Positions 15,507 through 23,318 of a stretch of DNA of 31,103 bases are shown here, piece after piece. Within the stretch, counting starts at the first letter, position 1. Each line of letters opens with the position of its first letter. The notes under the pieces were generated by a model. The model had not been told where the DNA came from. It made no database searches and worked only from the letters and a program-made list of their open reading frames with translations. The position numbers and the translations under genes were made by a program. Origin of the DNA: an uncultured Bacteroidales bacterium (GTDB lineage: Bacteria > Bacteroidota > Bacteroidia > Bacteroidales > UBA932); assembly GCA_946999645.1 (NCBI GenBank), contig CAMQDS010000016.1, positions 1 through 31,103 on the forward strand, given 5' to 3'.

Positions 15507-18035
15507 ATGATAAAAAAGATTATAACATCAACATACGCCATATTGGCTGCTGGTTTGTGTCTTATGGCACAGTCTGTACCTTTTCTTTCAGAATATGATG
15601 TGGATGATCTTGTGTTCAATGATAATCCTGTCATTTTATTCGATAAGAATGATGTTTTCAATAATGTAACTGGCTATAATTATAGTGCAGTGCGGTTTAG
15701 AGCAAGGGGGTATCAGAGTGAATCTCAAGAAGTGCTTCTCTCTGGTATTAAAATGAATGACGCACTTACAGGTTATGCTCCATTTTCACTTTGGAGCGGA
15801 CTAAATGAGGCAACACGAACAAAAATTGCTTCAATGGGTTCCGATGTTTTAGATTACGGTTTAGGTGGATATAACGGGATAATTAACATCTATGGAAATG
15901 CAGAGAATGTACGCAAAGGCTTGCGTGGTAGCGTGCTTACAAATAGTACTCTTTACAGGCTTCGTCTTATGCTTACTTATGCTTCTGGTGCTTTAGATAA
16001 TGGATGGTCATATGCTTTTAGTGCATCTGCTCGTTTGGGTGGAAATGATTGGGTGAAAGGTGTTTTCTACCGTTCTTTCGGTTACTATGCCTCAGTTGAG
16101 AAAAAATTTAATGATGTTCATAAACTTGGGTTTACTTTTATGGCTACACCAGGTCATAGAGGGGCTCAAAATGGTTCTACTCAAGAAGTATACGATTTGA
16201 TGGGGGATAATATGTATAACTCAAATTGGGGATATTGTGGTGGAAAAATACGAAATTCGAGAGTGCGGATTACACATGAACCAATTGCGATTTTGAAATA
16301 TACATTTACCCCTTCTGATAAGATAAAAGGTTCAGCAACAATATTATATAGATTTGGAAAGAATGGTTATACCTCATTGGATTGGTACGATGCTCCCGAT
16401 CCGCGTCCTGACTACTATAGAAATTTGCCGAGTTATTTTTCAAAATTTAGTAGAGGTCGAGAAAATCTTATAAAAGAGGCATGGGCTCGAGAGGCTTGGA
16501 TGAAGAATTATGCTCCTACTACTCATATCAATTGGGATAGGCTCTATTTTGTTAATCAACACAACAATACCGAATTGGGAAAAAGGTCCAAATATATTTT
16601 GGAAGAGAGGCGTACAGACCAACATGACCTTAATTTTGCCGGTAATATAAAGTGGATGCCTGCCGATTTTGTTACAGTTACAGGTGGTATTAATGCAAAA
16701 CTTAACAGAACAGAATGTTATAAAATAGTAAATGATTTGTTGGGCGGAGATTATTATTTGAATATCAACCAATTTGCTGAAAGAGATTTTGCTTATGATC
16801 CATATAAGTTTCAAAATGACTTGGATTATTTTATTGCAAATGGCAATAAGGCACAAACTCTAAAGAAGGGGGATAAGTATGGATATGATTACTATGCACA
16901 TATTTATAATGCTTCTGGTTGGACAAATGGTAAATTTACTTTTGGTAATTTTACTGCTAATGTTGGTGGAAAAATAGGCTATTCAGGATTTTGGAAAGAA
17001 GGGCTTGTACGCAATGGTTTATTTCCTGACAATTCAAAAGGTAATTCCAAAAAAGCCGGCTTCCTTACTTATGCTGCAAAATTGGGGCTTGATTATGCTC
17101 TTGGTGGCAAAATGAGATTTTATGGTCATTTGGGATACTTCAATGATGCTCCTACGTTTAAGCAGGCTTTTATATCTCCAAGAACAAGAAATACATTAGT
17201 TGATAATTTAAAGCCAATACGTACTTTGTCGGCAGATTTGAATTATCAATTTTCTATGAATGGATATAATCTGCGTTTGACCGGTTTTTATACCACTATA
17301 AAAGATCAGACAGAAGTTATGAGCCTTTATGATGATATGCAACATGCGTTCACTAACTTTATAAGTACTGGCATTAATCAAAGGCACATGGGTATAGAAT
17401 TAGGGGTAAAAGTACCTACACCTTTAAGCGGTCTTTATGCTCAGGGTGTATTAAGTTTAGGAGAATATCTGTATACATCAAATCCAAAACTTACTCAAAC
17501 CATTGATAATAGTTCAGAGTGTATTTTCAAAGATGAGGAAGTGCTATATTGGAAAAGTCATCCTACTGCTGACGGTAAAACGGTTAAGCATTATATCCCA
17601 GGAACGCCACAGTTTGCATCAAGTTTGGGACTTTCTTGGAACAAATATTATTGGTTTGTTGATGCTGATGTAAGTTGTTTTGGAAGGACATTTCTTTCTA
17701 TGAATCCGTTATATCGTACCAAATATGCTACAAGTGGTCCTGATATGAAAACAACGCCAGAGGAAATAGAGTATATGGCTGCACAAGAGGCTTTTGATCC
17801 ATATTTTCTATTAAACGCAAGTGTTGGAAAGTCATGGTATATTCATTATAAGTATCAATTAGGCTTTTCTTTTCAGTTAAGAAATATTCTTAATAATAGA
17901 AGTGTTCGTACAGGTGGATATGAACAGACACGTTTATCTGATGACTCTACTAAGGAGGCATATAGACGTTTCGATTCTAAATATTTCTATATGAGTGGTA
18001 TAAATTATATGTTAAACATTTATTTCCGATTCTAA
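15507..18035 (+). CDS. TonB-dependent receptor-like outer-membrane protein
   Basis: 842 residues. A Sec signal peptide ends near LCLMAQ. There is no carboxypeptidase-regulatory-like domain: mature protein begins directly with a short segment and a plug-like region (about 45-130) containing YSAVRFRARGYQSESQEVLLSG and KMNDALTGYAPFSLWSGL, then a beta-barrel ending in MLNIYFRF with a C-terminal Phe. It is smaller than and clearly distinct from the receptor at 6562. It sits between the EEP enzyme (1-base gap) and the DUF5689-like lipoprotein (2-base gap), a packing that implies coupled expression and shared function. I see no certain TonB box. Likely imports the product made by the neighbouring nucleases. 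Confidence 0.82.
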   Translation: MIKKIITSTYAILAAGLCLMAQSVPFLSEYDVDDLVFNDNPVILFDKNDVFNNVTGYNYSAVRFRARGYQSESQEVLLSGIKMNDALTGYAPFSLWSGLNEATRTKIASMGSDVLDYGLGGYNGIINIYGNAENVRKGLRGSVLTNSTLYRLRLMLTYASGALDNGWSYAFSASARLGGNDWVKGVFYRSFGYYASVEKKFNDVHKLGFTFMATPGHRGAQNGSTQEVYDLMGDNMYNSNWGYCGGKIRNSRVRITHEPIAILKYTFTPSDKIKGSATILYRFGKNGYTSLDWYDAPDPRPDYYRNLPSYFSKFSRGRENLIKEAWAREAWMKNYAPTTHINWDRLYFVNQHNNTELGKRSKYILEERRTDQHDLNFAGNIKWMPADFVTVTGGINAKLNRTECYKIVNDLLGGDYYLNINQFAERDFAYDPYKFQNDLDYFIANGNKAQTLKKGDKYGYDYYAHIYNASGWTNGKFTFGNFTANVGGKIGYSGFWKEGLVRNGLFPDNSKGNSKKAGFLTYAAKLGLDYALGGKMRFYGHLGYFNDAPTFKQAFISPRTRNTLVDNLKPIRTLSADLNYQFSMNGYNLRLTGFYTTIKDQTEVMSLYDDMQHAFTNFISTGINQRHMGIELGVKVPTPLSGLYAQGVLSLGEYLYTSNPKLTQTIDNSSECIFKDEEVLYWKSHPTADGKTVKHYIPGTPQFASSLGLSWNKYYWFVDADVSCFGRTFLSMNPLYRTKYATSGPDMKTTPEEIEYMAAQEAFDPYFLLNASVGKSWYIHYKYQLGFSFQLRNILNNRSVRTGGYEQTRLSDDSTKEAYRRFDSKYFYMSGINYMLNIYFRF

Positions 18036-18037
18036 GT

Positions 18038-19132
18038 ATGAAAAAAATAATATTTACAGTTGCTGTTTTGTCTGCTGTTTTGTCTGCTTGTAGAGAATGG
18101 GAACCTGTATTTTCTCTAAACTATAAAGTTCCAGAGGCTGTAGAGCAACAAATTCCAGAGGCTAATGCAAAAATAGTTGATATTAAGAAACTCTATGTCC
18201 GCAATGGCTTTCCTGTTAAAATAGAGAAAGATTTAGTCATAAAAGGTCAAGTTATTTCGTCAGACAAGCAGGGAAATGTATATAGAAGCCTTTTTATTCA
18301 AGATGAGACTGGTGGAATTGAAATTAAAATTGGAAGGACTGGCTTGTATAATGATTATAAGTTAGGACAGTGGATATATGTAAAGTGTGAGGGGTTAACG
18401 ATTGGTCAATACGAAGGTGTGCTTCAACTCGGATTTTCTCCTAATGATTCTGAGCAGGAAAAGTTGGATAAAAATCAACCGGTTAAGTATGAAACATCCT
18501 ATCTTGATGTGGAATTGCTTATTAATAAGCATATTATTAGAGGTAAATATGATAAGCCAGTTACTCCTAAGACAATTACTGAAAATGAATTGAAAGCGGC
18601 TTTGAATGAGGGTATGAATAATAATTTGTATTCTACATATTGCCGTCTTGAAGGACTTACTTATGGGGCTAAACCAAATATCAGATTTGGTGAGGAAGAA
18701 AAGAGAATCTTCTGTATGTTGTATATAAATCCTAATAGAGATCGTGATTTAAGAGATAATAGAATTTTTTTGAGTCGTAGTACCTATGGGGTTAATACAT
18801 GGGCTATGTCAAAGGAAAATTTTAAAAATCATCTTGATAAAGGAGATTTTGACTATCCTGAAGGTAAATCAAGGAATAGATTGACTGAAGCGACCAAGGA
18901 TACTTTGAGAAAATATGCGAGTGCTGTTACTGTAAGTCAGTATTTCTCTCTGAATGGTACTCCAGTGCAAATTAGAACAAGCGGATACTGTAAATTTGCT
19001 GATACTCTTATTGATAAAGATGTGTTGGAGGGTAAAAAAGTTATTGATGTTGAGGGTATTCTGTCTGTTTATAGGACTAGTTTTCAATTTACACTTCTTG
19101 ATGCAGAGTCTGTAAAAACAAGAAATAAATAA
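18038..19132 (+). CDS. DUF5689-like OB-fold lipoprotein
   Basis: 364 residues. The signal peptide ends in VLSAC with Cys18. An OB-fold-like core (VIKGQVISSDKQGNVYRSLF, then IQDETGGIEIKIG and GQWIYVKCEGL, about residues 68-125) matches DUF5689-type proteins of Bacteroidota. A second, similar strand pattern appears at the C-terminus (KKVIDVEGILSVYRTSFQFTL). DUF5689 proteins are commonly found beside TonB receptors and EEP nucleases, as here; I know of no settled function. It follows the receptor by 2 bases and precedes the peptidase by 4, so it is most simply a surface partner of that receptor. Confidence 0.82.
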   Translation: MKKIIFTVAVLSAVLSACREWEPVFSLNYKVPEAVEQQIPEANAKIVDIKKLYVRNGFPVKIEKDLVIKGQVISSDKQGNVYRSLFIQDETGGIEIKIGRTGLYNDYKLGQWIYVKCEGLTIGQYEGVLQLGFSPNDSEQEKLDKNQPVKYETSYLDVELLINKHIIRGKYDKPVTPKTITENELKAALNEGMNNNLYSTYCRLEGLTYGAKPNIRFGEEEKRIFCMLYINPNRDRDLRDNRIFLSRSTYGVNTWAMSKENFKNHLDKGDFDYPEGKSRNRLTEATKDTLRKYASAVTVSQYFSLNGTPVQIRTSGYCKFADTLIDKDVLEGKKVIDVEGILSVYRTSFQFTLLDAESVKTRNK

Positions 19133-19136
19133 TACA

Positions 19137-21149
19137 ATGAAGAAGATATTTTTGTTTATAAGTATGACAATTGCTATGGTATCTTGTGCTGACAAGAATC
19201 CGTTTATGACAGAGTGGAATACGCCTTATGGACTTCCGCCATTTGATAAAATACAAGCAGGGGATTATATTCCTGCATTAAAGGAAGGAATTAAGCAGCA
19301 AAATGCTGAGTTAGAAGATATTATAAATAATCCGCAGCCGGCGACTTTTGAAAATACTATTGCTGCTTATGAGTTGTCGGGCGAATTACTTTATAAGGTT
19401 GCCGGAGTTCTCTTTAATATTTCAGAATCTGACGGGACTAATGAAATTATGAAAGTGATGGAAGAGGCTACTCCTTTATTCGCTGCTCATAAGGACAATA
19501 TTTTTATGAATAAGGCTCTCTTTGAGAGGGTTAAGACTGTATATAATTCAGACCAAAGCAAATTGACTCGGGAACAGCAAATGGTCCTTAAAAAACTCTA
19601 TCTTGCATTTACAAAAAATGGTATTGACATAGATGAGAAGGGACAAGAAAGATTGAAGGAAATAAATAAAGAACTATCATCCTTACAACAGCAATTTGGC
19701 AATAATCTTCTTGCTGAAAATAATGCTTTCAAGGAGAAGTTCAATGTCCCAGTATCTGCCTATTATCAAGAAATGGCTTCCAACCCAGACAGAAGTTTTC
19801 GCGAAAGGATGTTCAAGGCTTATTCCTCACGTGGAAATAATGATAATGAGTACAATAATAAGGAATTGTGTCTGAAAATTTTACGCTTGAGAGCTGAAAA
19901 GGCGGAGATGTTGGGATATAAGAATTTTGCAGAATATCAACTCAGTGATAAAATGGCAGGTTCTCCAGAAGTTGTGGATGAATTTCTCGATAAAATTATG
20001 CTTGCTGCAAACGCTAAATCTAAAAAAGAGATAGTTGATATGCAGGCTATAATGGATAAGGATATTGCTGATGGATTATTACCAAAGGGCTCTAAAATTG
20101 AACCTTGGGACTGGTCTTTTTATGCTGAAAGAGTAAGAAAATTGAAATATGACTTAAATGAAAATTTGACAAGGCCGTATTTCTGTTGTGACAGTGTCAG
20201 GAAGGGCGTATTTTATGCAGCAAATAAACTTTATGGTGTCAATGTTGAAAAATTGGAGAATGTTCCTGTATACAATCCAGAAGTAACTGCATATAAGATT
20301 ACAGACAGAGATGGCTCTTTCTTGGGCGTCTTTTTAAGCGATTATTTTCCTCGTGCAACCAAAAGAGGTGGTGCTTGGATGAATAATTTCCGCGACCAAT
20401 ATGTAAATGCTGCTGTCAAGGATGTCCGTCCTATTATAGTAAATGTATGTAATTTTACTCCTGCAACAGACAGTCTTCCTTCATTGCTTGCTGTTGATGA
20501 GGTTGAAACAATGTTTCACGAATTTGGCCATGCACTTCATGGCTTCCTTACCAAGTGTCATTACAGAGATGTCAGTGGAACAAGTGTTTCATACGATTTT
20601 GTGGAGACATTTTCACAATTCAATGAAAATTGGGCATTTCAGCCTGAGATTTTGTCTAAATATGCAAAACATTATAAGACAGGAGAGGTCATTCCAGATT
20701 CATTGGTTGCTAAAATAAATAATTCAAGAAAGTTCAATCAGGGTTTTATGACATCTGAATTGTGTGCGGCTTCAATCTTGGATATGAAATGGCATGAACT
20801 TACATTGGAACAATTAAAAGATATTGATATAGAGGATTTTGAGCAATCTGTTTGTAAAAATATGGGGCTTGTAAGTGAAATTATACCGCGTTATAAGACC
20901 ACATATTTTAATCACATATTCAATGGAGGTTATAGTGCTGGCTATTATGGCTATCTGTGGTCTGAAGTTTTGGATATGGATGCTTTTGAATTTTTTGAAA
21001 CAAAAGGTTTATTCAATCCCGAAGTTGCAGACTCTTTCAGAAAGACTTTCCTTGAAAAGGGTGGTTCAGAAGAGCCTATGACTTTATTTAAGCAGTTCAG
21101 GGGCGCTGATCCTGATCCTTCCGCACTAATTCGTGCAAGGGGCTTGTAA
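19137..21149 (+). CDS. dcp: M3-family metallopeptidase (peptidyl-dipeptidase Dcp-like), lipoprotein
   Basis: 670 residues. The signal peptide ends in AMVSC with Cys17, so it is a lipoprotein, unlike cytoplasmic Dcp/OpdA. The thermolysin-type zinc site HEFGH occurs at 461-465 (His461, Glu462, His465) and the third ligand is probably Glu490 in FVETFSQ. Length and the C-terminal YHxxY-like GYSAGYYGYLWSE stretch fit the Dcp branch, which removes dipeptides from the C-terminus of oligopeptides. It is the last gene of the operon and is followed by a strong terminator. Its link to the nucleases is unclear; it may be a housekeeping gene at the end of the transcript. Confidence 0.93.
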   Translation: MKKIFLFISMTIAMVSCADKNPFMTEWNTPYGLPPFDKIQAGDYIPALKEGIKQQNAELEDIINNPQPATFENTIAAYELSGELLYKVAGVLFNISESDGTNEIMKVMEEATPLFAAHKDNIFMNKALFERVKTVYNSDQSKLTREQQMVLKKLYLAFTKNGIDIDEKGQERLKEINKELSSLQQQFGNNLLAENNAFKEKFNVPVSAYYQEMASNPDRSFRERMFKAYSSRGNNDNEYNNKELCLKILRLRAEKAEMLGYKNFAEYQLSDKMAGSPEVVDEFLDKIMLAANAKSKKEIVDMQAIMDKDIADGLLPKGSKIEPWDWSFYAERVRKLKYDLNENLTRPYFCCDSVRKGVFYAANKLYGVNVEKLENVPVYNPEVTAYKITDRDGSFLGVFLSDYFPRATKRGGAWMNNFRDQYVNAAVKDVRPIIVNVCNFTPATDSLPSLLAVDEVETMFHEFGHALHGFLTKCHYRDVSGTSVSYDFVETFSQFNENWAFQPEILSKYAKHYKTGEVIPDSLVAKINNSRKFNQGFMTSELCAASILDMKWHELTLEQLKDIDIEDFEQSVCKNMGLVSEIIPRYKTTYFNHIFNGGYSAGYYGYLWSEVLDMDAFEFFETKGLFNPEVADSFRKTFLEKGGSEEPMTLFKQFRGADPDPSALIRARGL

Positions 21150-21152
21150 AAT

Positions 21153-21186
21153 AAAGGCTGTTCCTGATTTTGGAACAGCCTTTTTT
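21153..21186. terminator. Bidirectional intrinsic terminator between the peptidase and manA
   Basis: AAAGGCTGTTCC (21153-21164) pairs perfectly with GGAACAGCCTTT (21172-21183) around a 7-base loop, followed by a T-run to 21186 on the plus strand. On the minus strand the stem is followed by TTTATTTT, so it can serve both converging units. Confidence 0.93.
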
Positions 21187-21204
21187 AAAATCTAAAAGTA
21201 AATT

Positions 21205-22203
21205 CTATAAATGACTTGTAACTATTTTCATTTCACCTTCATCAGGTATGAATGTAACCTTTTTAGATGACGCTGGAATTAAAATAGTATCGCCCTGTCT
21301 AATGTTAATGACTTCTTCCTTTATGGAACCTTTATCTTCTTCTGAGTCAATTAACTTTCCTTTTCCTCTCACACAGATTGCAATCAGAAAAGAATCCATT
21401 TTAGATAGGTCTTTGCTCGTCTTTGTATCTATGTCAAATACTGATGTCGTGAACAAAGGACATTTTACAACTTCGTTTTCTTGATTTTTCTTGTCAGAAT
21501 AAACTGTCTTATAATCAGGATAAACCTTATAGTCTATTGCTTCTTTGGCTAACTGTGTGTGCAACTCTCTTGGCTTGCCGTCAAGTCCGAGCCTTCCGTA
21601 GTCGTAAATCCTATAAGTTATATCGGAAGTCTGCTGTATTTCAGTTATGAAAGCCCCAGCTCCTATTGCATGGATCCTTCCTGCTGGTAAGAAGAATACA
21701 TCTCCTGCCTTTATTTTGTGCTTTTCGAGGACATCTGTAATCTTATTATCTGCTATTAACTTTTCATATTCTTGAGGAGTGATTTCTTTTTTTAGTCCGG
21801 AATATAGAAAGGCATCCTTTTCTGCATCAATGACATACCACATCTCTGTCTTTCCTTTTGCCCCTCTGCCGTATATCCTTTGAGCCATTTCATCGTTAGG
21901 ATGAACCTGTATAGACAAATCTTTTTGGGCATCTATAAACTTGATTAGAAGTGGAAATTTATTGCCATATTCCTCGTATATTTTTCTTCCTACCAATTCG
22001 CCTTTATATGTGTCTATAAGTTCTTCAATACTTTTTCCTCGTAAGTTTCCGTTTTCTGCTATGGATACGTTCCCTTTTACTCCAGATAGTTCCCAACTCT
22101 CTCCTATTTTTTCTTGGGTAGTTTTAATTCCTTTATATGGAGCAATTTTTTCTCCGCCCCATACCATTGTTTTAAATATAGGCTGAAATTTTAATGGATA
22201 CAT
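21205..22203 (-). CDS. manA: Class I mannose-6-phosphate isomerase
   Basis: 332 residues. Interconverts mannose 6-phosphate and fructose 6-phosphate in the cytoplasm. The zinc-binding cupin residues are present in LSIQVHPND, GKTEMWYV and GRIHAIGAGAF, and the N-terminus PLKFQPIFKTMVWGGEKI is typical of the short bacterial form. It is the last gene of the rdgB operon, 8 bases after the ROK kinase gene. The pairing with a sugar kinase suggests a joint role in hexose phosphate supply, for example for glycan precursors. Confidence 0.94.
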   Translation of the reverse strand: MYPLKFQPIFKTMVWGGEKIAPYKGIKTTQEKIGESWELSGVKGNVSIAENGNLRGKSIEELIDTYKGELVGRKIYEEYGNKFPLLIKFIDAQKDLSIQVHPNDEMAQRIYGRGAKGKTEMWYVIDAEKDAFLYSGLKKEITPQEYEKLIADNKITDVLEKHKIKAGDVFFLPAGRIHAIGAGAFITEIQQTSDITYRIYDYGRLGLDGKPRELHTQLAKEAIDYKVYPDYKTVYSDKKNQENEVVKCPLFTTSVFDIDTKTSKDLSKMDSFLIAICVRGKGKLIDSEEDKGSIKEEVINIRQGDTILIPASSKKVTFIPDEGEMKIVTSHL

Positions 22204-22211
22204 AATAACTT

Positions 22212-23318
22212 CTATTTATTATCTAAACGGTTGAGTGCAAATGTGTAGGCTCCTATTGATATGGCTTTGCCTGCACCTATCTTAGAACTCATTATGCCAA
22301 TACGCTTTTGAGGATCGTAAGTAACATAACGCTCGCTTCCGTATACTTTTAATTTTCGTTCTTCACCTTTGGCAAAGTCTTCAAATTCTTTAGGATTATC
22401 TAAATTGTATACCTTCATTTGTACCCTGTTTAGTTCATCGCCGGACAGGGTGTGCATTTTACCTCGTAATGTTCTGAGAATGCCAGGCATAATGTATTCG
22501 GCGCTATTCATTATACCACCTCCGATTACTACAATACCGTCTAAGATGGTTACAGCCGTTGCTATGGCATCTCCTGCTACTTCTCCCAATTTGTCAAAGG
22601 TCTTTAATGCTGCCTCTCTATCTCCGTCACGTTTGCCTTTGCATATATCTCCTATATCTTTAGGCTCAAGACCGTGTTTCATGTTCCCGGTGAGTTCTCC
22701 ATATACTCTTTTTACTGCACGTATGGACACACCGTCCTCCACAATTATGTTCGGCATATCCGGGTGTTTCAAACAGAATGTTTCTACACAGGAATTGTCA
22801 CCTCTGTTCAGTTTTCCGTCTAATACCGTGCCTATGCCAAGCCCCGTTCCAAAAGTGTATCCGATTAGATTGTGGTAGCGTTTAGCGCTGCCAGCTTGTT
22901 CCAATCTTGCATTTACATCTGGAAGGGCTCCTCCGAGTGCCTCTCCGTATGCATAAAGATCACCGTCATTGTTGATAAATACCGGTATTCCGAAAGTGTC
23001 TTCTAAGAATGGTCCGAGGGCTACTCCGCTTCTGAATGACGGAAAGTTTGGAAGAAAGCCTCCTATTATTCCGTTAGGATAGTCTGCTGGCCCTGGAAAG
23101 GCGAAACTTATTGCAGTAGGATTAACTTGTAATTTGTTGATTACTGTTTTAAATCCGAGAACCATTGTTTGCAGGCATAGAGCCAAATCATTGGAATTGG
23201 AAGGAAGAGTAATTGGATCGGTTACATATTCTCCGCCTTTCATTGCAGCGAAAACCATATTGGTACCACCGGCATCCAATGTCAGCACTATCCTTGAATC
23301 GTTTTTGAAGTCTGTCAT
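22212..23318 (-). CDS. ROK-family sugar kinase
   Basis: 368 residues. The N-terminal phosphate-binding loop is LTLDAGGTNMVFA, the catalytic base lies in INNDGDLYAYGEALGG, and a second nucleotide-binding loop is YTFGTGLGIGTVLDG, all as in ROK hexokinases. The usual EIGH motif and CxCGxxGC zinc site are absent; that region reads DNSCVETFCLKHPDMPN instead. A C-terminal extension follows IMPGILRTLRGK. Substrate is probably glucose, mannose or an amino sugar, but the altered motif leaves this open. Its start overlaps the rnr stop as ATGA, and manA follows after 8 bases, so it is translationally coupled within the operon. Confidence 0.88.
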   Translation of the reverse strand: MTDFKNDSRIVLTLDAGGTNMVFAAMKGGEYVTDPITLPSNSNDLALCLQTMVLGFKTVINKLQVNPTAISFAFPGPADYPNGIIGGFLPNFPSFRSGVALGPFLEDTFGIPVFINNDGDLYAYGEALGGALPDVNARLEQAGSAKRYHNLIGYTFGTGLGIGTVLDGKLNRGDNSCVETFCLKHPDMPNIIVEDGVSIRAVKRVYGELTGNMKHGLEPKDIGDICKGKRDGDREAALKTFDKLGEVAGDAIATAVTILDGIVVIGGGIMNSAEYIMPGILRTLRGKMHTLSGDELNRVQMKVYNLDNPKEFEDFAKGEERKLKVYGSERYVTYDPQKRIGIMSSKIGAGKAISIGAYTFALNRLDNK

